Source: Clostridia bacterium (GTDB lineage Bacteria > Bacillota > Sulfobacillia > SLMV01). Taken from it: a stretch of 47,072 nucleotides of DNA. The notes under the pieces were generated by a model. The model saw only the letters and a program-made list of their open reading frames with translations. It ran no database searches and had not been told where the DNA came from. The stretch covers positions 1 to 47,072 of the forward strand of contig PUMD01000001.1 in the NCBI GenBank assembly GCA_003551215.1, written 5' to 3'. Each line of letters begins with the position of its first letter. The stretch's first letter is position 1. Shown here one piece after another: positions 32,137 through 40,505 of the stretch. The position numbers and the translations under genes are program-made.

Positions 32137-34344
32137 CTAGCTGTCATCCTGCTTAACTCCCCGCATGCTGAGACTGATGCGCTGGCGTTCGCGGTCGATA
32201 TCCATGACCATTACCCTGACCACATCTCCCACGCTGACCACATCGGACGGATGACTGACGTATCCATCGCTGAGCTCGGAGATATGAACCAACCCATCGC
32301 GCTTCACCCCGATATCTACAAAGGCACCAAAATCCACCACGTTGCGAACCGTGCCCCGGAGGTACATGCCCAGCGAGAGGTCTTCTGTGGAAAGCACATC
32401 TCCCCGGAATACCGGGGGAGGCATATCCTGCCTGGGGTCCCGTCCCGGCTGGCGCAAAGCAGCGAGAATATCGCGCAGGGTGGGCAGGCCCGTCCCCAGC
32501 TCATCTGCCAGCTTCTCCTCGTCCGCCGGCAGCCGGCTGTCCACATCCGGGAGCCCGCCGGAGGCCACATCGCTGACACCGGCATCCAGCCTCCGCAAAA
32601 GGCGCAGCGCAGCATCGTAGGATTCGGGGTGAATGGCAGTGGCATCCAGCGGCTGCCCGGAGTCGAAAAGCCGTAGAAAGCCGGCCGCCTGCCTGAATGT
32701 TTTTGGACCGATCCCCCGCACCTGCAGCAGGTCCTCCCGGCAGCAAAACCCCTCATCCCGCCGGTGTTGAACAATCCTCTCCGCCGCGGCAGGGCCGAGG
32801 CCGGAGACCCGCTCAAGAAGCGGTTCCGATGCGCTGGCCAGATCGACTCCCACCCGGTTTACGCACTTTTCCACCACAAAATCCAGCGTATCCTGCAGCC
32901 TGGTCTGATCCACGTCGTGCTGGTACTGTCCCACACCTATGGCCCGGGGGTCAATCTTCACCAGCTCAGCCAGCGGATCCTGCAGTCTCCGCGCTATAGA
33001 TACGGCCGACCGCCGGGATACATCCAGCTGGGGAAATTCCTTTCTCGCCAGCGCAGAGGCAGAATAAACTGACGCCCCCGCCTCATTGACAATCGTGTAC
33101 CGCACGGAATCATCTACCGGGCGGCCCCGGTTGAAGTCCCGGAGCACGCCAGCCACAAACTCCTCCGTCTGTCGCGATGCCGTGCCGTTGCCGATGGCAA
33201 TGATATCCACCCGGCATTCTTCGATCAGGCACTCGAGCACCTGCTGTGCACCGGAAACATCGTTGCGCGGCGGAGTGGGATAGATGGCGTCCGTCTGCAG
33301 CATTGCGCCGGACTCATCGACCACCGCCACCTTGCAGCCGGTTCTGAACGCGGGATCGATACCCATGACCACTGCGTTGCGCACCGGCGGCTGAAGCAGA
33401 AGCTGTTCGAGGTTCTCGGCGAACACTTCGATGGCGTGCTCCTGTGCCCTCTCGGTCATCTGCGAGCGCAGCTGCCGCTTTATGGAGGGGCCCATCAGTC
33501 TCCGGTAGCCGTCGGCGATTGCCTCGGCTACATGGCCGGCCGCCGGATTGCCGCCCGTAAGCAGTATCCTGCGGTGCAGCTGGTCGATAAGCTGGTCTGA
33601 CTCCAGCTGGATTCTGACCCGCAGAATCTCCTCTCGTTCGGCCCGGTCTATGGCCAGCACCCGGTGCGGCTTGATGTCCTGCACCGATTCCTCGTAATCG
33701 TAGTACATCTCGTAGGGTGTGCGCCCCTGCGGCTTCTCACCGGCCAGCCTGGTGCTGATCTGGGCTCGTTTCTGCATCCACCTGCGGGCAAAATCACGGT
33801 GGTCGGGGTCGTTGGCCACCCATTCGGCAATGATGTCGCGGGCACCGGCCAGCGCATCCTCAGCTGAACAGACCTCCGCGTCAGCATCGACAAATCCAGT
33901 CGCCGCATCCTCCACCGACAGATCATCATCCGGGTCCTCAGCGGCGGCATCCCACAGCAGCTGCGCCAGCGGCTCGAGTCCCTTCCTGCGCGCCCGGTCA
34001 GCACGGGTCCGGCGCTTGCTGCGGTAGGGGCGGTACAGATCCTCCAGCTCCTGCAACGTGCCGGCTGTCGAAATGCGCTCCCGCAGCTCATCGTCAAGCT
34101 TGTCCTGCTTATCAATCAGCTGCCGGATCTCGTCCTTTCTCCGGAGCAGATTGCGCATGTAATCCAGCCGCTTGCGCAGGCGCCTCAGAGTGTCCTCGTC
34201 AAGCGACCCGGTGGCCTCCTTGCGGTACCGGGCAATGAAGGGAATGGTGTTGCCTTCATCCAGAAGCGACGCGGTGCGGGTGACCTGCGTCTTTTTCAGT
34301 TGAAGTTCTTCTGCAAGCTGCCCAATTATCTCTTCGTTCATCAT
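32137..34344 (-). CDS. tex: Tex-type RNA-binding transcription accessory protein
   Basis: 735 residues with the full Tex order: N-terminal helical domain (IPFIARYRKEATGSLDE), YqgF-like RNase H fold (VVMGIDPAFRTGCKVAVVD), tandem helix-hairpin-helix (VSGLGPAAAERIVQHRRDEG and VRGIGPKTFRQAAGFLR) and a C-terminal S1 domain (GTVRNVVDFGAFVDIGV, DGLVHISELSD). Tex proteins bind RNA and affect transcription and gene regulation; the precise role differs between species. The ATG at 34344 has no strong ribosome site, and a second ATG follows directly. It is convergent with the M42 operon, 44 bases apart. Confidence 0.95.
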   Translation of the reverse strand: MMNEEIIGQLAEELQLKKTQVTRTASLLDEGNTIPFIARYRKEATGSLDEDTLRRLRKRLDYMRNLLRRKDEIRQLIDKQDKLDDELRERISTAGTLQELEDLYRPYRSKRRTRADRARRKGLEPLAQLLWDAAAEDPDDDLSVEDAATGFVDADAEVCSAEDALAGARDIIAEWVANDPDHRDFARRWMQKRAQISTRLAGEKPQGRTPYEMYYDYEESVQDIKPHRVLAIDRAEREEILRVRIQLESDQLIDQLHRRILLTGGNPAAGHVAEAIADGYRRLMGPSIKRQLRSQMTERAQEHAIEVFAENLEQLLLQPPVRNAVVMGIDPAFRTGCKVAVVDESGAMLQTDAIYPTPPRNDVSGAQQVLECLIEECRVDIIAIGNGTASRQTEEFVAGVLRDFNRGRPVDDSVRYTIVNEAGASVYSASALARKEFPQLDVSRRSAVSIARRLQDPLAELVKIDPRAIGVGQYQHDVDQTRLQDTLDFVVEKCVNRVGVDLASASEPLLERVSGLGPAAAERIVQHRRDEGFCCREDLLQVRGIGPKTFRQAAGFLRLFDSGQPLDATAIHPESYDAALRLLRRLDAGVSDVASGGLPDVDSRLPADEEKLADELGTGLPTLRDILAALRQPGRDPRQDMPPPVFRGDVLSTEDLSLGMYLRGTVRNVVDFGAFVDIGVKRDGLVHISELSDGYVSHPSDVVSVGDVVRVMVMDIDRERQRISLSMRGVKQDDS

Positions 34345-34652
34345 GCCAAGTAGTATATAGTCTCAGCCAGCAGAAGGCCAGCCGACCGCGCAGGCCATGC
34401 GTTGTACCCGGCTGGCAGGGGCTATCTGCCCGGCTACGGAATTCTTCGATGTCATCGGTCCTGTCATGATCGCGACTTCAGGCTCACATAGCGCCGCATC
34501 GGTCAGGCTCCGTGTTGTGGGCAAAACCCCCAGGCCCATCATCTACCTGCACGAATCCCCTGCCAATGCGGGGCAGGGACACGGTACCGAGATGCTCGCT
34601 GTGGGAGGACTGCTTGGTCTGCATCAGCATGCTCCCGGCGCAATACGCCGGA
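34345..34652 (-). other. Intergenic stretch between minC and tex with a hairpin after minC
   Basis: No gene is supported. On the minus strand CCGGCG (34651-34646) pairs with CGCCGG (34640-34635) around TATTG, directly after the minC stop codon and without a T-run, so it may be a weak terminator or processing site. The tex promoter should lie near 34345-34420, but no clear -35/-10 pair was found. Confidence 0.45.
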
Positions 34653-35435
34653 TTACTCACCTTTGGAACCGGATGCCCTGTCCTCTGGGTCGTCAGCCAG
34701 CTCCAGATTGGCGATATCACCGGCAGTCAGGTGATCGGCGTCCCCCATTACCTCCAGCAGCCGACGGGCCGGATATACACAGATGGCCTCATCATGCACC
34801 ACTGCGCACTCTGGATAGGGAGGCGCCTCTTCCTCCCTCTGATCACTCCGGGCGACGTAAGTAGCGATGCGAAGCTGAAGCGGAGTCATCTTCTCGGCGT
34901 ATATGTATGCATCGATCTTGCCGTTTACCCCGGCATGGGCCACACCCTTCAGATCGCCCATGACGTAAACATTCCCCAGTGCCGAAACCCGCGCTCCCGG
35001 ATTGACATTGCCCAGCAGGAGAAGGGATCGCGGTGAATGGATGCTCTGGCCGCCGCGCACCTGTCCGCAGTGCAGGTCCACCCAGTCCACCCCACCGTTT
35101 GGAGAGCCCTGCTGAAGCCTCTCGGATGCCGTCTCGCCTGCCTGAACCATCTCAGCAGTGGCGTGGTCACTTTCCCCTTCGGCACCCCGGTCGCAGCTTA
35201 TCCCCAAAAGCGTCATGTCGGGGAAGCCGTCAAGGGCAGAGCTGATTGCCTTCGCCACTCCGGATGTCAGCGCATCGCGGGAGATCTCGACGGTCAGTTT
35301 GGCTCCCGCCAGAAAGCTTCCCACCGAGTCAAGCCTCTCGGTAAGCACCCGCTGCAGCTCCTCGGGCGGCAGAGCAGCTTCCTCCTCGGAGATGACCACG
35401 CGGATACCCTCATGTGAGCCTTTCAGTTCAATCAC
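34653..35435 (-). CDS. minC: Septum-site determining protein MinC
   Basis: 260 residues. The C-terminal half has the MinC beta-helix: GQVRGGQSIHSPRSLLLLGN followed by VNPGARVSALGNVYVMGDLKG and VAHAGVNGKIDAYIYAEKM. The N-terminal half (VIELKGSHEGIRVVI onward) is the FtsZ-interacting domain. MinC inhibits FtsZ polymerisation at the poles and needs MinD for membrane placement. The frame opens at 35456, but GTG at 35435 lies 7 bases after GGAGGT and gives the usual MIELKG start, so it is chosen. No minD or minE is present; the neighbours tdh and tex are unrelated. The tail after the beta-helix (about 90 residues) is longer than I expect for the family. Confidence 0.88.
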   Translation of the reverse strand: MIELKGSHEGIRVVISEEEAALPPEELQRVLTERLDSVGSFLAGAKLTVEISRDALTSGVAKAISSALDGFPDMTLLGISCDRGAEGESDHATAEMVQAGETASERLQQGSPNGGVDWVDLHCGQVRGGQSIHSPRSLLLLGNVNPGARVSALGNVYVMGDLKGVAHAGVNGKIDAYIYAEKMTPLQLRIATYVARSDQREEEAPPYPECAVVHDEAICVYPARRLLEVMGDADHLTAGDIANLELADDPEDRASGSKGE

Positions 35436-35511
35436 ATCCACACCTCCTACCAGCATACCAGGCTGAATGCCTTACAACATTTTACATCCGCTCTTTACTT
35501 CTGTCCAGCCA

Positions 35512-35539
35512 GGTACGGGCGGCATTTGCCGCCCGTACC
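35512..35539 (-). other. Perfect 12-bp hairpin between tdh and minC
   Basis: GGTACGGGCGGC (35512-35523) and GCCGCCCGTACC (35528-35539) pair without mismatch around a 4-base loop. It starts 18 bases past the tdh stop. No T-run follows in the direction of transcription, but the stability suggests a transcript end or RNA-stabilising element. Confidence 0.6.
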
Positions 35540-35556
35540 CCGAAGCACAACACCGG

Positions 35557-36597
35557 TCAGGGGATCAAAACGACCTTTCCGCAGTTGCCGTCTGCCATAA
35601 GCTGCATTCCTTCGGCGAAATCCTCCATGTCCATGCGGTGAGTGAGCACCGGCTCAATATCGAGTCCACCATCCAGCAAAGCTCTGACCTGATACCACGT
35701 CTCCCACATCTTCCGGCCGGCTATTCCCTGCACCGTAACCGACTTGAACACGATATCGTTGCCAACATCAAGGCAGACCTCGTTGTCCGACGGCACACCC
35801 AGAAGGCTAACCCGACCGCCCGGACGGACCATTTTCAGGGCCTGGTCGATAACCCGTGGATTACCGGACATCTCCAGCACCCCATCAACTCCCCGGCCAT
35901 CGGTCAGCTGCATCACCCGCTGCACCACCGGCTCAGAACCAGCGTCGATGACATGATCAGCTCCCATTTTCTCAGCCAGCTTCAGGCGGTAGGGGTTGAC
36001 TTCAGTGGCTATCACCTGTGCTGCACCACACTGCCTCAGCACCGGGATGCTCATCAACCCTATAGGACCACACCCGGTTACCGCAATACTGCAGCCGGCC
36101 ACCGGACCTTCCAGCGCCGTATGTACCGCATTTCCCAGCGGCTCCTGCGCCGAAGCTACCGCCACGTCCAGATCAGGGTCGTTCAGCCAGAGGTTCTCCG
36201 CCGGCAGAGCCACGTACTCGGCAAAGCATCCGTCCACGTCCACGCCAATAATGGCGGTATCGGTGCAGACTCGTTTCTGTCCCACCCGGCACTGCAGGCA
36301 GCGGTTGCAGACGATGTGCGTCTCGGCGGAAACCATATCCCCCGGCTCGTAGTCAGTCACGTTCTCCCCTACCTCCACCACTTCACCGGCGAATTCGTGG
36401 CCGGCGATCAGCGGCGGCTTTACCCGGCCCTGCGACCACTCATCCCAGGAGTATATATGGTAGTCGGTGCCGCAGATGGAGGTAGCCAGCACCTTGATGA
36501 GTACGTCATCGGGACCAACCGAAGGCACATCAACCATCTGCAGGGTGAGTCCGGGTGCCCGCTGGGTCTTGACAAGCGCTTTCATCTTCTGCTGCAT
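35557..36597 (-). CDS. tdh: L-threonine 3-dehydrogenase
   Basis: 346 residues. Catalytic zinc residues Cys42 and His67-Glu68 lie in ATSICGTDYHIYSWDEW and AGHEFAGE, and the structural zinc cysteines in CNRCLQCRVGQKRVC. The NAD site is GCGPIGLMSIPV. The HIYSWDEW segment is characteristic of Tdh among medium-chain alcohol dehydrogenases. It oxidises L-threonine to 2-amino-3-oxobutyrate with NAD, a step towards glycine and acetyl-CoA. GGAGGAGG lies 7 bases before the ATG. The M42 gene ends 30 bases upstream, and aroM lies before that, suggesting an operon aroM-M42-tdh for amino acid use. Another sorbitol- or butanediol-type dehydrogenase is possible but less likely. Confidence 0.9.
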   Translation of the reverse strand: MQQKMKALVKTQRAPGLTLQMVDVPSVGPDDVLIKVLATSICGTDYHIYSWDEWSQGRVKPPLIAGHEFAGEVVEVGENVTDYEPGDMVSAETHIVCNRCLQCRVGQKRVCTDTAIIGVDVDGCFAEYVALPAENLWLNDPDLDVAVASAQEPLGNAVHTALEGPVAGCSIAVTGCGPIGLMSIPVLRQCGAAQVIATEVNPYRLKLAEKMGADHVIDAGSEPVVQRVMQLTDGRGVDGVLEMSGNPRVIDQALKMVRPGGRVSLLGVPSDNEVCLDVGNDIVFKSVTVQGIAGRKMWETWYQVRALLDGGLDIEPVLTHRMDMEDFAEGMQLMADGNCGKVVLIP

Positions 36598-36627
36598 TGT
36601 TTTTCCTCCTCCCGGTTATCCTCTCAC

Positions 36628-37713
36628 TTATCTGCTGAGCGAACGCACCGTTTCATCATCCAGCGCCTGTATCAATGCGACCAGCAGATCAACGGTCCGT
36701 TCGTAATCATCGATGGACAGTATGCCTGAGTGGGCGTGAATGTAGCGGGTCGGCACCCCCACAACGACGCTGGGAACCCCGCTGCGGTAGGTGTGAATAT
36801 TCCCCGCATCGGTACCGCCGGCCGACATGACGGCAGTCTGAAGGGGTATGTCCTGCTGCTGGGCGACCTCAATGACAAGATCCCTCAGCTTCAGGTTGGG
36901 GATCATGCTTCTGTCGAAAAGTAGCAGCGATGGACCACCATCCAGCTCGTCAGAGGCGTCATCATCCTTGACGCCCGGCATATCACCGGCGATGCTAACC
37001 TCCAGTGCCACCCCGACATCAGGTTTGACCAGGTCTACGCTGGTCTCTGCCCCTCTCAACCCAACTTCTTCCTGCACTGTACCTACGCCAAACACGCGGT
37101 TTGGGTGTTCCCGGCCCCCCAGGCGGTGCATCAGGTCGACAAAAAGCGCGCAGCCGACCCGGTCATCCCAGGCCTTGCTCATTAGCAGGTGACCGTCGCC
37201 CATGCGGCTGAAAGGACTGTAGGGTATAACCGGGTCGCCCGGGCGCACACCCAGCTGCTGCGCCTCCTCGCGGTCGGCTGCTCCAATGTCAATGAACATG
37301 TCCCGCGTCTTCACCAGCTTGTTGCGCTCGTCCCGCGGCAGAATGTGCGGTGGCTTGGAGCCGATAACGCCGGGCAGTTCCCCCTCGGTGGTCATCACCA
37401 CCACCCGGTGGCCCAGCAGCACCTGATCCCACCATCCGCCCAGCGTCTGAAACTTTATGAAACCATCTTCGGTTATCCTCTTGACCATGAAACCGATTTC
37501 ATCCATGTGTCCCGCCAGCATTATTCGGGGTCCTTTTGGATCACCGGTCTTCTCAAAAATGACGCTCCCCAGTGCATCGTAGCTGGGCTCTGCCACATCC
37601 TTCAGCCAGCGAGTCAGAACCTCCGCCACTTCTCCCTCGTAGCCGGGGACTCCTGGCGCCTGTGTTATTTCCTCCAGAAACCTTATCCGCTCTTCTCTTT
37701 TCAGACCAGACAT
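36628..37713 (-). CDS. M42 family aminopeptidase (fourth copy, separate locus)
   Basis: 361 residues. Ligands are complete: LAGHMDEIGF (His69, Asp71), WDDRVGCALF, VQEEVGLRG, a glutamate in LEVSIAGDMPG and RYIHAHSG. GGGAGG lies about 6 bases before the ATG. It is set between aroM and tdh, each with gaps near 30 bases, so it is probably co-transcribed with them. It differs from the three tandem copies at many positions, so it is not a recent duplicate. Confidence 0.92.
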   Translation of the reverse strand: MSGLKREERIRFLEEITQAPGVPGYEGEVAEVLTRWLKDVAEPSYDALGSVIFEKTGDPKGPRIMLAGHMDEIGFMVKRITEDGFIKFQTLGGWWDQVLLGHRVVVMTTEGELPGVIGSKPPHILPRDERNKLVKTRDMFIDIGAADREEAQQLGVRPGDPVIPYSPFSRMGDGHLLMSKAWDDRVGCALFVDLMHRLGGREHPNRVFGVGTVQEEVGLRGAETSVDLVKPDVGVALEVSIAGDMPGVKDDDASDELDGGPSLLLFDRSMIPNLKLRDLVIEVAQQQDIPLQTAVMSAGGTDAGNIHTYRSGVPSVVVGVPTRYIHAHSGILSIDDYERTVDLLVALIQALDDETVRSLSR

Positions 37714-37744
37714 TTTGTACCTCCCTCAGCTGATACCAGGCATC

Positions 37745-38458
37745 TCAATTCACAGTGTCCTGCACATTCTCCCGCATGGCAAGCAGCAGTCGGGTAAATT
37801 GTGCTGCCGCCGCCTGTGCGCACACCACCGGGATCCGTAGTCGCCTCTGCACCGCAAGCGCATGCGACGGAGTATAGCCCATGCAGTCGAGGACGACCAG
37901 GTCCACAGTCCTTTTTTGGTAGACACGCATTACCCGCTCGAGACTCTCGTGGTCATCAAACCTATAAGGCGAATGCGCACGCACCGCCGGTGACCGGTAT
38001 CCCTGCCCGACCCAGAAATCACCCAGATCCCGTATCTGGCTTTCATCGGGAACGACAACTCCCAGCTGCAGTTCCGACTCAGCAAAAGCTGCTGCCCCGA
38101 CGACGCAGTCCAGAGCATCGCGGGGGTGCAGCACATCCACATCTGCTGACAGATTGAAATCGGCGGTACACAGCACAACCACTATCCCGCATCCCTGGCT
38201 CGCCAGTTCATCAACCCGCTTTTGCATCAGACCCTTTATCCGCCGCTGGGACAGTTTCACCACGCTGCCGTCTCTCAATCTGGTAACCAGGGCCTTTTCT
38301 GCAGGCTCTGGCTTTAGTCTACCGATCTCATCTGCGGCCAGTCCATCCAGGGCACCCAGCTGCCTTACTTCAACATACTTGCCCCAGACCGACCGCATGG
38401 GTTCAATCACGTCCGGACGGGGTGATTGTCCAATTGTTACCGTCCCCACTGTGCTCAT
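37745..38458 (-). CDS. aroM: AroM family protein (Asp/Glu racemase-like fold)
   Basis: 237 residues from the ATG at 38458, which has GGAGGG 7 bases upstream; the frame upstream to 38623 lacks a site. The start MSTVGTVTIGQSPRPDVIEP is typical of AroM. E. coli AroM has no known function. Two cysteines, Cys97 in VVVLCTADF and Cys192 in VVLDCMGYT, sit where Asp/Glu racemases keep their two catalytic cysteines, so a racemase or related proton-transfer role is possible. Its partners in the operon are an M42 peptidase and tdh, and a peptide-binding protein diverges from it, placing it in peptide or amino-acid use rather than aromatic synthesis. Confidence 0.85.
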   Translation of the reverse strand: MSTVGTVTIGQSPRPDVIEPMRSVWGKYVEVRQLGALDGLAADEIGRLKPEPAEKALVTRLRDGSVVKLSQRRIKGLMQKRVDELASQGCGIVVVLCTADFNLSADVDVLHPRDALDCVVGAAAFAESELQLGVVVPDESQIRDLGDFWVGQGYRSPAVRAHSPYRFDDHESLERVMRVYQKRTVDLVVLDCMGYTPSHALAVQRRLRIPVVCAQAAAAQFTRLLLAMRENVQDTVN

Positions 38459-38683
38459 AGTGAAACCCTCCCTCCGCACTACTGCTGGCACAGTCCCGCC
38501 GTCTCGGCCACACCAACTTTTCACCCCACTTTGGACATTTCCGCAAGTCGGTGCCGTTTTCCTGTCGCGAAGATCTGTCAGTCTCTGTCCCCTGGCAGCT
38601 GGGCAGGGTTTTGGGTCCGGCAAAAGTTTAATCGCTGCCTGGTCGGATGCATATATGTGTCTTGGAAGGGGTGTGGGATACCG

Positions 38684-40282
38684 ATGTCACGAGCCGTCCG
38701 TCTGGCAGCCCTGATATTGCTGTGCACAGCCATTGCAGCAGCGGTGTACCTGTTTGCGTCAGGCAGACACCTGCACAGGGTCCACCCCCCTCCCAGCCCA
38801 CCTGAAGAGGTACCCTCCGGAGGACAGCTGGTCCTGGCTCACCCCGGTATGGTCGGAGATGTGTTCCCCCAGCAGATCACCGACCCGGCAACTCGACTGG
38901 CCAGCACTCTGATTCATGAACCCCTGGCGGCGCGCGGCCCCTGCGGCACCCTGCAGCCGGTCCTGGCCAGCACCTGGTACAAAGAAGACGACGGCCGCAG
39001 CTGGGTTGTGCACCTGCGGGCAGGAGTTGCCTGGCACAACGGCGACCCCTTCACCGCGCAGGATGTGGTGGATAATTTCCACAGCGCCGTCGCCGACGAC
39101 AGCATACCCTCGCCGCTGACTCCCCTTTTCGACAACGTGAGATCGATAACGCAGCTGAACGAACACTCAGTGAGGATAAACCTTGACGAGCGGAGAGGTA
39201 CCCTCCCGCAGATGGCCACAGTGCCGCTTGTTCACCCGGAAAAGCTGCAGGGATACCCGCGAGCAACCTACAACTACCAGGCAACCGGAACCGGGCCCTT
39301 CCGCCTCAAACGCTGGTCGCCTCATACCGAGACTGTCCTGGCTGCCAACGATGATTACTGGGGTGCCCCCCCTCACCTGGACGGCATACGGCTGGTTCCC
39401 TTTGATGACTCTGAACTGCGCATCAGGTCGGTGCAAACGGGGTACGCTCACTGCACCTGGGTCAACGTCGCGCAGGATGCATCCCCGGGCCTGAAGGAAG
39501 AATCGATACCCACCTGGGACGTAGTTTACCTCGCTCTTCCGTCCAGAGGTGCCTTTCTGAGTGACGAGACCGCTCGCAGGGCTGTAGATAAAATCCTGCG
39601 GCTGACTGCAGCCCAGGACGGGTTCGTCTCCGGTCAGATGGCCACCGGACCGTGGCCCCCGGAAGTCCCCCTGCAGGTTGAAGCACCAGACGATCAGCCC
39701 GGGATTGATAAAGAGCAGCTGACCAGGATGCTCAACGAGGCAGGCTGGAGCCGGTCAGAAGGCCAGCGGTACCGCAGCAAGGGCGACCACCGGGCGTCCT
39801 TCCGCCTGCTGGTGCCCCAGTGGCGCAACCTTCCCCGGATGGCCGAGTGGATTTCCCGGGCTCTGAAGGAATTCGGGATACAGGCTGAAGTTGAGTCAGT
39901 CAGCCTGCATGCCATGCAGAAAAGGCTGGCGGAGGACAAATATCAGGCCGCAATTGTCCAGGTGCGCAGCGGTCCTGAGCCGGACATTTCCCATATTCTG
40001 AGCAGCGAAGCCATCGACAGAGGATACAACGACTCTGGCTATGTCAACCCGGAAATGGATGATCTGCTGCAGATGCTGCGCAGGTCGTCTCCCGAACAGC
40101 AGCAGGAGACCGCCCAACAGATACTGCAGCTTCTGAAGGATGATATGCCCGCAGTCTGGCTGCAATGGCCCAGCCACTACATCGTACGCCGGCCGGAGGT
40201 AAGGGGTCTGCAGTGGGCGGTTGGGCCCACCCTGTGGCAGCCCCACCGAATTTACCTGTGCCCAGATTCCGGCGGGAGCTAG
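38684..40282 (+). CDS. Family 5 extracellular solute (peptide)-binding protein
   Basis: 532 residues from the ATG at 38684. The N-terminus is one hydrophobic helix (residues 6-25) without a lipobox, so it may be membrane-anchored or cleaved. Then come proline-rich PPPSPPEEVPSGG and the family 5 start LVLAHPGMVGDVFPQQ, SWVVHLRAGVAWHNGDPFTAQDVVDNF (split at about 105-131) and GPFRLKRW, typical of DppA/OppA-type binding proteins. These feed di- or oligopeptides to an ABC importer. No permease or ATPase gene is in the window. AAGGGGTG precedes the ATG by about 11 bases. A longer frame starts at 38426 inside the aroM gene region and is discounted. Confidence 0.85.
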   Translation: MSRAVRLAALILLCTAIAAAVYLFASGRHLHRVHPPPSPPEEVPSGGQLVLAHPGMVGDVFPQQITDPATRLASTLIHEPLAARGPCGTLQPVLASTWYKEDDGRSWVVHLRAGVAWHNGDPFTAQDVVDNFHSAVADDSIPSPLTPLFDNVRSITQLNEHSVRINLDERRGTLPQMATVPLVHPEKLQGYPRATYNYQATGTGPFRLKRWSPHTETVLAANDDYWGAPPHLDGIRLVPFDDSELRIRSVQTGYAHCTWVNVAQDASPGLKEESIPTWDVVYLALPSRGAFLSDETARRAVDKILRLTAAQDGFVSGQMATGPWPPEVPLQVEAPDDQPGIDKEQLTRMLNEAGWSRSEGQRYRSKGDHRASFRLLVPQWRNLPRMAEWISRALKEFGIQAEVESVSLHAMQKRLAEDKYQAAIVQVRSGPEPDISHILSSEAIDRGYNDSGYVNPEMDDLLQMLRRSSPEQQQETAQQILQLLKDDMPAVWLQWPSHYIVRRPEVRGLQWAVGPTLWQPHRIYLCPDSGGS

Positions 40283-40348
40283 TCGTTTCATAGGCAGCAC
40301 CGGCAGCTTTCCGGGTCCTCAACACGATAGGCAGTCCGACCGCATCCG

Positions 40349-40379
40349 CACCCGACAGGCAGGATATCCTATCCGGGTG
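40349..40379 (+). other. Hairpin between binding-protein gene and D-aminoacylase gene
   Basis: CACCCG (40349-40354) pairs with CGGGTG (40374-40379) and encloses the palindrome AGGATATCCT. It lies 67 bases after the binding-protein stop. No T-run follows. Confidence 0.4.
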
Positions 40380-40505
40380 ACGAAACATCTTTTGTGTACC
40401 CCGGACTGTCAATTTTGTACTGCTGCGGTGTACCGCGCCGGGGGCAGTGCGGGTTTCCAAATAGAAGCGGCACGCACTCTAAGAAAGGAGTGACCGCAAC
40501 ATCCC

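Noticed and set aside
35467..36729. 420-codon plus-strand frame opposite tdh
   Set aside because: It mirrors the codon pattern of tdh on the other strand; the tdh frame holds all catalytic motifs.
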